This document shows positions 13,933 through 19,556 of a DNA stretch of 19,556 nt, one piece after another. The position numbers and the translations under genes were made by a program. The notes under the pieces were generated by a model. The model was not told the DNA's origin. It saw only the letters and a program-made list of their open reading frames with translations, and searched no databases. The stretch's first letter is position 1; every line of letters starts with the position of its first letter. Source of the DNA: an uncultured Oscillospiraceae bacterium (GTDB lineage Bacteria; Bacillota; Clostridia; Oscillospirales; Ruminococcaceae); the NCBI GenBank assembly GCA_934488695.1, contig CAKSSH010000031.1:1-19556 (forward strand), given 5' to 3'.

Positions 13933-15012
13933 TTAAAAACTCTTAATTTGCTTTTTATTCTTATACATTTGAGCATCTGCTTCCTTTATAGCGTCGGATA
14001 TTTGCATCGTTTTCGGGTCGAAAAGCGCGTACCCGATGGCAACAGGGGGTATTTTCTCACTTTCCGAGCGTTGTCTTGAAAGTTTTTCGTGTAGGTTTGA
14101 GTTCAAATCTTCAATGTTAATATTACTGAAATTGAATTTCCTATCTATAATAACACAGAATTCGTCTCCGCCTATACGATAACTTCGTCCGTATTTTTTG
14201 TACACTTTCCGTATGACCGATGCTATGGTTTTTAAACAAGAGTCCCCCAAGGTATGACCAAACGTATCATTTGTTTTTTTAAAGTTATTCACATCAAGAA
14301 TAAGAATATATGCTTTTCTTTTTAACGATGATTTATGAACCTCAAAAGCGCTGCGATTCAAAAGCTCTGTTAACACATCAAGCTGACACACCATATTGCA
14401 GTAATAAATATAAAAAAGAATCATTGTAATTGCCACAGTCAGCCATGCGATTTTAATATCATTGTCAATATTTTGAAACACAACTCCTATTGTTAAAAAT
14501 GTAAAAATAATCAATAATGAAGACTGGTTTCGATTTTGAAATCGAGAGGCAAATTTATCAACAATATAAAACAGATACAGTACACTTAAAAATACAAATA
14601 AATAGTAAACCCAATATGCTTTGCCGTGATGATAAATGTTATTCTTATCCACGTAAAATATGAAATTGAAAAAAAGATCTATTGTTTCTAAGACGATGTG
14701 AATAATATTCGGAATAAAAACTAATTTTTTTGATTTGATAGGGTAGAAAGCCGTAGTAAAAACTATCGGAATAATAGGCGCTGTACAAAATTCAACATAT
14801 TTTACAGCAATATGAACCGTTCTCGGAAATATGATTGATCCATCAAGCAGCACACCGAATAATTCTGCAAGCGAACAAAGCATTACCAATGATGAGGAGA
14901 TAACTATTCCTTTCTTTTTGTGTTTTGGTAAGCCTTTGTTTTTAGATATTAATACATTAAGTGTCAGCAACGATAATTGTGCTATAATTACAGTAGAAAT
15001 ATAGTATTCCAT
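13933..15012 (-). CDS. Membrane diguanylate cyclase (GGDEF)
   Basis: This 359-residue protein is counted from the ATG at 15012, which follows AAAGGG and places a membrane segment right at the N-terminus. An in-frame TTG at 15099 lacks a ribosome binding site. Six to seven membrane segments fill residues 1-205, followed by a GGDEF domain: DVLTELLNRSAF, LDVNNFKKTNDTFGH with the metal Asp, and RIGGDEF (GGDEF at 281-285). The active-site residues are intact, so it should make c-di-GMP from GTP. The product-inhibition site (RxxD five residues before GGDEF) is absent; KKYG stands there. It lies directly upstream of the c-di-GMP riboswitch and is a natural source of its ligand. It is even more AT-rich than the operon (about 30% GC in counted lines). 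Confidence 0.9.
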   Translation of the reverse strand: MEYYISTVIIAQLSLLTLNVLISKNKGLPKHKKKGIVISSSLVMLCSLAELFGVLLDGSIIFPRTVHIAVKYVEFCTAPIIPIVFTTAFYPIKSKKLVFIPNIIHIVLETIDLFFNFIFYVDKNNIYHHGKAYWVYYLFVFLSVLYLFYIVDKFASRFQNRNQSSLLIIFTFLTIGVVFQNIDNDIKIAWLTVAITMILFYIYYCNMVCQLDVLTELLNRSAFEVHKSSLKRKAYILILDVNNFKKTNDTFGHTLGDSCLKTIASVIRKVYKKYGRSYRIGGDEFCVIIDRKFNFSNINIEDLNSNLHEKLSRQRSESEKIPPVAIGYALFDPKTMQISDAIKEADAQMYKNKKQIKSF

Positions 15013-15331
15013 TTTATGCCCTTTAAAGATGTTTTTGAGTTTTATAGATTGATTTATTTCTATTTCTGATACTTCTGAAAGTCGTAAAACTATGTTCAAA
15101 AATCGGGCTAAACAACATAATCGTTATTATGTTACAGGATAAATCAAAAAAAGTACATAAAACTTCATTGTTTACTGCATATTATAGTACAAAGATTTAG
15201 TATTGTAAAGATTTTAGTCGAAGAAAATATGAAAACCAATTAAATTGTTGAAAAGAGCAAAAGTAATAAGCCCTTTTAATTTTTGAATTTAAAAAAGTGT
15301 TTGAATTATTATGCTTATTTTTTGTTTATAA
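15013..15331. other. AT-rich gap between cyclase and recombinase remnant
   Basis: It holds the cyclase promoter, its roughly 160-nt leader and two hairpins: 15114-15133 (AACATAAT/ATTATGTT, 4-nt loop) in the leader and 15312-15334 (TGCTTAT/ATAAGCA) at the edge of the recombinase remnant. Neither has a terminator T-run on the minus strand. No gene or recognised riboswitch is seen. Confidence 0.6.
15181..15209 (-). promoter_or_regulatory. Promoter of the diguanylate cyclase gene
   Basis: On the minus strand TTTACA (15209-15204), 17 bp, TATAAT (15186-15181). It leaves a leader of about 160 nt before the ATG at 15012. Confidence 0.75.
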
Positions 15332-15646
15332 GCAAAAATTAAAGCGCTTCGGCAAAAGCTTTCCGAATGCGGACAGCGCGAACAGGAACGCGAGAACTTC
15401 ACTGCGGCAATCCGCAGATTTATGCGAATGGACAGGCTGACCGCACCGCTGCTGCGTGAACTTATCGACCATATGGATGTTTTTGAAACAGAGGGCAAAG
15501 GTAAAAACCGAACGCAGAGAATCGTAATTTATTATCGCTTTGTAGGATATGTGGAGATACCCGAAGTATCTCGCAGACCGAATATCGTCGCTGATACACG
15601 AAAAGGTGTCGCGATTGAGTATTTAACCGAGCCGAAAACAGCATAA
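15332..15646 (+). pseudogene. C-terminal remnant of a large serine recombinase (DUF4368-type end)
   Basis: About 104 codons are left of a recombinase that normally has about 500 or more. The frame opens after a stop at 15329-15331 with no start or ribosome binding site, and runs through a charged coiled-coil piece (LRQKLSECGQREQERENF) into LLRELIDHMDVFETEGKG, TQRIVIYYRFVGYVEIPE and ADTRKGVAIEYLTEPKTA. This is the typical tail of serine recombinases on clostridial integrative elements. The catalytic resolvase domain and DNA-binding region are gone, so it cannot recombine. It ends exactly where the 52-bp boundary repeat begins. Codons here are more GC-rich than the adjacent cyclase, so the breakpoint lies near 15335. 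Confidence 0.85.
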
Positions 15647-15697
15647 CAAAAGGAGCAGGCGAAAACCTGCTCCGTACATAAAACCGTATCAAGATAA
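15646..15697 (+). repeat. 52-bp direct repeat, right copy (island boundary)
   Basis: It is identical to 3635-3686 and starts at the last base of the recombinase stop codon. It contains the same ggagcagg/cctgctcc hairpin (15652-15673), which on the minus strand is again followed by TTTTGTTATG, a weaker terminator tail. After 15697 the chromosomal tRNA-Pro terminator begins almost at once. Confidence 0.9.
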
Positions 15698-15741
15698 AAA
15701 ATCGAGTATTCATAAAGTCAAATCCCTTATGAATACTCGAT
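15696..15741 (-). terminator. Intrinsic terminator of tRNA-Pro
   Basis: A perfect 15-bp stem (15701-15715 with 15727-15741) and 11-nt loop run on the minus strand into TTTTT just 3' of the tRNA. The T-run is also the right edge of the island repeat. Confidence 0.88.
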
Positions 15742-15742
15742 A

Positions 15743-15819
15743 TGGTCGGAGTGCCGGGATTTGAACCCGGGGCCTCTTGGTCCCGAACCAAGCGCACTAC
15801 CAAGCTGTGCCACACCCCG
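15743..15819 (-). tRNA. tRNA-Pro (anticodon CGG)
   Basis: The 77 nt fold as a full cloverleaf: acceptor CGGGGTG/CACTCCG with one G-U pair, D-stem GCAC/GTGC, anticodon stem CTTGG/CCAAG around loop TTCGGGA, 5-nt variable loop, T-stem CCGGG/CCCGG with TTCAAAT, discriminator A and encoded CCA. Anticodon CGG reads CCG (Pro). It is intact, and the neighbouring island insertion did not cut it. Confidence 0.97.
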
Positions 15820-15874
15820 AAATTGCGATATGCAATGTGGTTTTGCCGACTGCGTTTCACAATCAGCGTCAGTT

Positions 15875-15903
15875 ATTATATCACAGTTTCGGGCGAATGT
15901 CAA
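15875..15903 (-). promoter_or_regulatory. Promoter of tRNA-Pro
   Basis: On the minus strand perfect TTGACA (15903-15898) and TATAAT (15880-15875) are 17 bp apart, placing the start about 50 nt upstream of the mature tRNA. Confidence 0.93.
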
Positions 15904-16121
15904 GTGAAAAATGCCATTTTGTCAAGAAACGTGCAAATGCCGAAGCGATGCCGCAGGCACGGTCGGTCGACGGAAATGCGCCGCTTTGGGGTCTGCAAAT
16001 GCAAGCCGTCCGTTTTGATTTTTCCGCGACAGGCGCCGACCGTCGGACACTTATGCAAAACAGCCGCAAAAGGTAACAAGAGAGCGCGCCGCAACGGCGC
16101 CGCAAACCGTGATTTCTGCCA
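15904..16121. other. Intergenic region between divergent tRNA-Pro and azlC promoters
   Basis: No gene is supported here. Several frames are open because of GC-rich composition, but none has a ribosome binding site or a recognisable product. A GC-rich hairpin, gcgccg-caa-cggcgc, lies at 16086-16100 without a T-run. Confidence 0.6.
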
Positions 16122-16151
16122 TTGACAAGCGCCCCGCGGCTGTCGTATAAT
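16122..16151 (+). promoter_or_regulatory. Promoter of azlCD
   Basis: Perfect TTGACA (16122-16127) and TATAAT (16146-16151) are separated by 18 bp. The start falls near 16158, which decides the azlC start codon. Confidence 0.85.
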
Positions 16152-16203
16152 GTCGTTGTCAGGAACGCCGACAATTCTACCCCCACACAGGAAAACTGCG
16201 CAA

Positions 16204-16914
16204 ATGGAAAGAAAAAAGATCGCAAAGGCATTTCGCCACGCCTTTCCCTACACCGTCCCGATCTTCGCGGGATTTTGGTTTTTGGCGTTTGCATACGGCA
16301 TATACATGCATGTTTCGGGCTTCGGCTTTTTGTATCCCACGCTCATGAGTCTGACGATCTACGGCGGAAGTCTGGAATTTGTGGCGGTGAGCATGCTCCT
16401 GTCGCCCTTTGCGCCTCTGCAGGCATTTCTCATGTCCCTCATGATCCAGGCGCGGCATCTGTTTTACGGCATCTCCATGCTGGACAAATATGCGGGCTTG
16501 GGCTGGAAGCGGTTTTATCTGATCTACGGCATGTGCGACGAGACCTTCAGCGTCAACTATTCCGCACAGCTCCCGCCCGATGTGGATCGGGGCTGGTTTT
16601 ACTTTTTCGTGACCCTCCTAAATCAACTGTACTGGGTGAGCGGCGCCGCCATCGGCGGGTTGCTCGGCAACTTCATCCACTTTGACACAACGGGACTGGA
16701 CTTTGTGATGACCGCCATGTTCGTCACCATTTTCACCGACCAATGGCTACGGGAAAAGCATCATATCAGCGCATGGATCGGTCTTGCGGCAAGCGTGGGG
16801 TGTCTGATGATCTTCGGTGCGGACAATTTTCTGATCCCCACCATGATCTGCATTCTGGTTCTGCTCACGGCACTGCGCCGTCCCATGGAGAGAAAGGCGG
16901 GTGACCGTCAATGA
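16204..16914 (+). CDS. azlC: AzlC-family branched-chain amino acid exporter, large subunit
   Basis: This 236-residue membrane protein has seven to eight membrane segments and AzlC features: GFWFLAFAYGIYMH near the start, YGGSLEFVAVSML, the loop QARHLFYGISML, and YLIYGMCDETFSVN. With AzlD it exports branched-chain amino acids or analogues such as 4-azaleucine. An ATG at 16150 is open in frame but lies inside the -10 box, so it cannot be transcribed. The ATG at 16204 (MERKK) is the first usable start, with AGGAAAA upstream at rather long spacing. The stop overlaps azlD as ATGA. Confidence 0.92.
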   Translation: MERKKIAKAFRHAFPYTVPIFAGFWFLAFAYGIYMHVSGFGFLYPTLMSLTIYGGSLEFVAVSMLLSPFAPLQAFLMSLMIQARHLFYGISMLDKYAGLGWKRFYLIYGMCDETFSVNYSAQLPPDVDRGWFYFFVTLLNQLYWVSGAAIGGLLGNFIHFDTTGLDFVMTAMFVTIFTDQWLREKHHISAWIGLAASVGCLMIFGADNFLIPTMICILVLLTALRRPMERKAGDRQ

Positions 16915-17237
16915 CTCTCGTCCAACAGATCATCACGGTCGCCATGTGCGCCCTCGGCACCATGCTGACCCGCTTTCTGCCCTTTTTGGTGTTCCGCGAG
17001 TATCGTCCTGCGCCGAAATACATTCAGTATTTGGGGCGAGTGCTTCCCGGCGCCATCTTCGGCATGCTCGTGATATACTGCCTGAAAAACGTATCGCTCC
17101 TGCAGTACAGCTACGGACTGCCGGAGCTGATCGCCATCGCCGTGACCGTCATTCTCCACGTATGGCAGAGGAAGATGCTCCTTTCCATCGCGGGCGGCAC
17201 GGTGTGCTACATGCTCCTGATCCAGCTTGTGTTCTGA
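16911..17237 (+). CDS. azlD: AzlD-family branched-chain amino acid exporter, small subunit
   Basis: This 108-residue protein has four hydrophobic segments and the AzlD signature, CALGTMLTRFLPFLVF near the start and YLGRVLPGAIFGMLVIYCL in the middle. It is the obligate small partner of AzlC in this export family. The start overlaps the azlC stop by 4 bases, so the two are translationally coupled. The operon ends at the terminator near 17300. Confidence 0.92.
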   Translation: MTLVQQIITVAMCALGTMLTRFLPFLVFREYRPAPKYIQYLGRVLPGAIFGMLVIYCLKNVSLLQYSYGLPELIAIAVTVILHVWQRKMLLSIAGGTVCYMLLIQLVF

Positions 17238-17278
17238 ACCGCCGTCGGTCACACACAAACAGACATAATATAAAAAAA

Positions 17279-17322
17279 CGGCACCGCCGAGGGAAACCCA
17301 ACCCCGGCGGCGCCGCTTTTTT
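17279..17322. terminator. Bidirectional terminator between azlD and the LytTR gene
   Basis: An 11-bp GC stem (17279-17289 with 17305-17315, one A-C mismatch) is followed by TTTTTT on the plus strand and preceded by AAAAAAA, giving a T-run on the minus strand too. It serves the convergent azlCD and regulator genes. Confidence 0.88.
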
Positions 17323-17345
17323 GTTGTATGTAATAATTCGGACGG

Positions 17346-18155
17346 TCAATCCGACGAGTGCCGTTTCGTCATCTCATCCCGCAGGGCATTGAAGCGTTTT
17401 GCAGGAACGGGAAGCCTTTGTTCGTTCGTCATAACGAGTAAATACCGTTCCATAGCGGAAACATATTCGGGATTGACCAGATAGCTCCGATGCACGGACA
17501 GAAGCGCGTCCTTTGCCTGTTTTGCAATTTCGGTGATGCTTGTTTTGACAAAGACCTCGTCGTGCAGGGTGTTGATGACCGAATCCTTTCCCAGAGCGGA
17601 AATAAACAGAATCTCGGAAAAGCGGAAAAAGCGCAGTGAGCCGCCGTCCCCGTGTACGGCCAGCGTCCCGCTGTTTCCCGCACGCTCGTAATGCTTCAAC
17701 ATGTACCGATGCGTCATTTTTCCCATGGTGCTGGGAAATGCCTCATCCTCGGCAATCTTCAATTCGCCCATGGGGTTGGAAACGTGCATGTGCTTGATCC
17801 TCCACCCGCCGTCGGACTTTTCCCAAACGAAGGAGCACCGCTGTTGCACCTGCAAAAAGAAATCCGCAGTGCCGTCGGTGATCGTGAGGTATCTGCCCGT
17901 CACCGCACAGATTTTGGAATCCGCGGCGACGGCATGATATTCGGCATCGATCAGATGGCAAGGCTGAATTTCCTTGGCGCACCGCTCGAGATCGGCGCGC
18001 GTACCGTCAATGCCCACCTGAAATTGCTCCTGCAGAGAACCGATCCACACGACGTTGTCGGCACAGTAATCCAGCACGAATTCGCTGTCGCGTTGCCAGA
18101 AGCGGCTCAGAACCTCATAGGTCAGGCGGATACACTCTTTTTCGCTCTGCTTCAC
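17346..18155 (-). CDS. NTF2/SnoaL-like domain fused to a LytTR DNA-binding domain
   Basis: The 269-residue protein has two domains. Residues about 3-127 form an NTF2/SnoaL-type alpha+beta cone (FWQRDSEFVLDYCADNVVWIGS; ending WRIKHMHVSNPMG). Residues about 167-267 are a LytTR domain (IAKQAKDALLSVHRSYLVNPEYV, then LPVPAKRFNALRDEM). NTF2-like folds often bind small ligands, so this may be a one-component sensor-regulator. The start is decided by the promoter: ATG codons at 18254 and 18188 lie upstream of the predicted start site near 18183. The GTG at 18155 has TGAGGTG seven bases before it. An ATG at 18170 lacks a binding site. It is divergent from the secreted-protein genes, which are its likely targets. 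Confidence 0.83.
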   Translation of the reverse strand: MKQSEKECIRLTYEVLSRFWQRDSEFVLDYCADNVVWIGSLQEQFQVGIDGTRADLERCAKEIQPCHLIDAEYHAVAADSKICAVTGRYLTITDGTADFFLQVQQRCSFVWEKSDGGWRIKHMHVSNPMGELKIAEDEAFPSTMGKMTHRYMLKHYERAGNSGTLAVHGDGGSLRFFRFSEILFISALGKDSVINTLHDEVFVKTSITEIAKQAKDALLSVHRSYLVNPEYVSAMERYLLVMTNEQRLPVPAKRFNALRDEMTKRHSSD

Positions 18156-18189
18156 GGATGCGCACCTCATTTCGATTTTCTCACTCATA

Positions 18190-18218
18190 AGTATACCGAT
18201 TTTCCCGCGCCGCGTCAA
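18190..18218 (-). promoter_or_regulatory. Promoter of the NTF2-LytTR gene
   Basis: On the minus strand TTGACG (18218-18213), 17 bp, TATACT (18195-18190), giving a start near 18183. Confidence 0.8.
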
Positions 18219-18289
18219 GTACGCGGTTTCCTTTTTTGGGCGCAAATTCTTCATTTCGTGCGGCTATACCGTCATTCGTTCCCGCAGTG

Positions 18290-18318
18290 TTGATTTTTCG
18301 GACTGCATTCGTTATACT
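18290..18318 (+). promoter_or_regulatory. Promoter of the secreted-protein gene run
   Basis: TTGATT (18290-18295), 17 bp, TATACT (18313-18318). The octamer CATTCGTT occurs at 18273-18280 and again at 18306-18313, overlapping the -10 box, and is a candidate regulator site. Confidence 0.7.
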
Positions 18319-18357
18319 GTAATTCGGAACCGAAGATCATATGCAGGAGAGAAAAAC

Positions 18358-18894
18358 ATGAGTGAAAACAACGGGATCGTGATAAAGAAGAAGCACATCG
18401 TCATAGCGCTGATCCTCCTTTTGCTGTTGCTGGCGGGCGCGCTGACCGTCGGCATGAACCGGAGCCGTTGGTTCGGCGGGAAGCCCGTGACCCCGGGCAC
18501 ATCCGGCAACGGGTCGCAAATGGAGATCGATCCGGACGCGGGCAAACGGGACGGTCAACAGCCCGAGGACAAGGGCGGAGAGAGCGTGGGCATCAAGATC
18601 CCGGGATATCCGTCCGTCACCCTGCCCGCCGACCGAAAGGACGTCACGGTGGCACTTCTGAACCCCGAGGGCAACCCCTGCTATTTTGTGTTCGAGCTGG
18701 TGCTCCGCGACAGCGGCGAAAGCCTGTACACCTCTAAATTGGTACCGCCCGGTCAGGCGATCACGAGTATTTCGCTGGCAAGACCGCTGTCTGCGGGGGA
18801 GTACAACGCCACCATTAAAATCACCACCTATTCCACGGCAGATCAGACGCCGATGAACGGCGCGAATGTGGAAACTGTCCTGATCGTGAAGTAA
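18358..18894 (+). CDS. Single-pass membrane protein with extracytoplasmic beta-rich domain
   Basis: This 178-residue protein has a short basic N-terminus (IKKKH), one membrane segment (about 14-32), a low-complexity Gly/Pro/Asp linker (about 40-75) and an outward-facing beta-rich domain (about 78-178; GIKIPGYPSVTLPADRKDV onward). I do not recognise a named family. Clostridial proteins of this layout commonly lie beside secreted carbohydrate-binding-type proteins. AGGAGAG precedes the ATG. It starts a plus-strand run of at least three envelope genes facing the divergent LytTR regulator. Confidence 0.75.
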   Translation: MSENNGIVIKKKHIVIALILLLLLLAGALTVGMNRSRWFGGKPVTPGTSGNGSQMEIDPDAGKRDGQQPEDKGGESVGIKIPGYPSVTLPADRKDVTVALLNPEGNPCYFVFELVLRDSGESLYTSKLVPPGQAITSISLARPLSAGEYNATIKITTYSTADQTPMNGANVETVLIVK

Positions 18895-18910
18895 AGGAGA
18901 CGGCATCACC

Positions 18911-19480
18911 ATGAAGAAGCGCAAACGGCTTGTCCTGTATTTGTGCGCCGTCATGATCCTGTTTCTGCTCTGCGCCGTCCCGTTTTCGGCGGACGGATCT
19001 TATGTAACGCCGGATATCGCGCAGGGAGACATCACCCTCTCCGACAGCGGATACACACAGGGCGGCGTCACCACGCCGTACAGCGGTGACTATCTGCTGA
19101 CGGGAAGCGGCACGGGGCGCGTCACGGTCACGGGAGGCACCCACACCGTGATCCTGCGCGACCTGAACATGACGCAGGCAAACACCTACGGCATCAAGCT
19201 GTGCAACGACAGCCGCGTGACCCTCACGGTCAGCGGAACAAACACCATCACGCGCGGCGGCGGGGACGGAGAAGCCGTTCCCATCGGCGTGGAGGGCAGT
19301 GCGTCGGTCATCATCGAGGGCGAAACGGCGGATGACCGCGCAAACGTGCTCAACGCCATCGGCACGTCGAACGGCAAAGCCGCCATCGACGGTCCGTGGG
19401 ATCAGTTCAGTTGCGGCAGTATCACGATCAACAGCGGAACGGTCAACTTTACCGTAGCAGTCAAGGAGGCAACCGCATGA
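18911..19480 (+). CDS. Secreted beta-helix protein, carbohydrate-binding-domain-like
   Basis: The 189-residue protein has a signal peptide (basic MKKRKR, hydrophobic core, cleavage likely after FSA near residue 27). The rest is a string of short beta turns rich in T, S, G and N, with phrases such as GRVTVTGGTHTVILRDLNMT and SRVTLTVSGTNTITRGGG. This resembles the right-handed parallel beta-helix proteins annotated as carbohydrate-binding domain-containing (Cthe_2159-like), but is shorter than usual, so it may hold only part of that fold. AAGGAG precedes the ATG, 16 bases after the previous stop. The end overlaps the next gene as ATGA. Confidence 0.75.
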   Translation: MKKRKRLVLYLCAVMILFLLCAVPFSADGSYVTPDIAQGDITLSDSGYTQGGVTTPYSGDYLLTGSGTGRVTVTGGTHTVILRDLNMTQANTYGIKLCNDSRVTLTVSGTNTITRGGGDGEAVPIGVEGSASVIIEGETADDRANVLNAIGTSNGKAAIDGPWDQFSCGSITINSGTVNFTVAVKEATA

Positions 19481-19556
19481 ACACGAAAAAGATTCTTTGC
19501 GCAGTATGCGCCGCCCTTCTGCTTCTGACACTGACAGTCACGGCATTTGCCGAAGC
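19477..19556 (+). CDS. Start of a secreted protein, cut by the window edge
   Basis: Only 26 codons are present: a classical signal peptide (MNTKKILCAVCAALLLL then TAFA). AGGAGG lies seven bases before the ATG, and the start overlaps the preceding stop by 4 bases, so it is translated and exported together with its neighbour. Nothing of the mature protein is visible. Confidence 0.8.
   Translation, partial: MNTKKILCAVCAALLLLTLTVTAFAE

Larger units (their letters stand above)
3687..15697. mobile_element. Genomic island flanked by 52-bp recombinase-end repeats
   Basis: The segment lies between two identical direct repeats, each attached to a recombinase 3' end. It is clearly more AT-rich than both flanks and inserts next to a tRNA gene. 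The cargo is one functional unit (cyclase, riboswitch, polysaccharide operon). No intact recombinase, relaxase, replication or transfer gene is visible, so it is probably immobile now. The exact ends cannot be fixed without an empty-site comparison. I place the left end after 3686 and the right end at 15697. Confidence 0.75.

Noticed and set aside
3687..15697. Phage or conjugative element
   Set aside because: No structural phage, replication, relaxase or secretion genes are visible; the only mobility genes are recombinase fragments.
3687..15697. Antiphage defence island
   Set aside because: No nuclease, toxin or defence effector was recognised; the cargo reads as signalling and surface-polymer functions.
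15462..15860. 132-codon minus-strand open frame
   Set aside because: It runs through tRNA-Pro, the terminator and the antisense of the recombinase remnant, so it is not a gene.
16150..16203. Longer azlC using the ATG at 16150
   Set aside because: That ATG overlaps the -10 box, upstream of the predicted transcription start.
15881..16294. 137-codon minus-strand open frame between tRNA-Pro and azlC
   Set aside because: It covers two consensus promoters, has no ribosome binding site or family likeness, and enters the azlC start region.
18156..18254. Longer LytTR protein starting at 18254 or 18188
   Set aside because: Both codons lie at or upstream of the promoter's predicted start site.
18337..18954. 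205-codon minus-strand open frame
   Set aside because: It is opposite the membrane-protein gene, which has a promoter, ribosome binding site and transmembrane segment.

Overview
The window looks like chromosomal DNA of a Gram-positive, Clostridia-like anaerobe (Oscillospiraceae/Ruminococcaceae type). This rests on Shine-Dalgarno-led genes, consensus sigma-A promoters, Firmicutes-type Zur/Znu, AzlCD and LytTR genes, a GEMM-I riboswitch and remnants of large serine recombinases. The taxon is inference. Two compositions are visible. The flanks (about 1-3530 and 15740-19556) are GC-rich, near 60% in a line I counted. The middle (about 3690-15650) is AT-rich, roughly 30-45% in most counted lines, with some richer patches.

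Left flank (minus strand): a zinc-type uptake operon zur-znuA-znuC-znuB, read from a consensus promoter flanked by two copies of a 21-bp dyad 50 bp apart. The outermost left end is a 34-bp tandem repeat.

Middle: an apparent genomic island of about 12 kb, bounded by two identical 52-bp direct repeats. Each repeat immediately follows the 3' end of a serine recombinase gene (a short scrap at 3541-3633, about 105 codons at 15332-15646). The right boundary abuts the terminator of a tRNA-Pro(CGG) gene. The island carries one minus-strand system: a membrane diguanylate cyclase with its own promoter; a promoter plus c-di-GMP-I riboswitch whose terminator overlaps the aptamer 3' side (ON-switch geometry); and an eight-gene operon of VTC-domain protein, DUF4956 membrane protein, CotH-family kinase, membrane-anchored glycoside hydrolase-like protein, HEAT-repeat membrane protein, processive GT2 polysaccharide synthase, DivIVA-like coiled-coil protein, and EAL phosphodiesterase with an extracytoplasmic sensor. 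The cyclase would make c-di-GMP, the riboswitch would read it and open an exopolysaccharide/phosphorylation operon, and the last gene would remove the signal. The product of this machinery is unknown to me, and this is the most interesting part of the window.

Right flank: tRNA-Pro, an azlC-azlD branched-chain amino acid exporter (plus strand) ending in a bidirectional terminator, a minus-strand NTF2-like/LytTR regulator, and a divergent plus-strand run of at least three secreted or membrane-anchored proteins, the last cut by the window edge.
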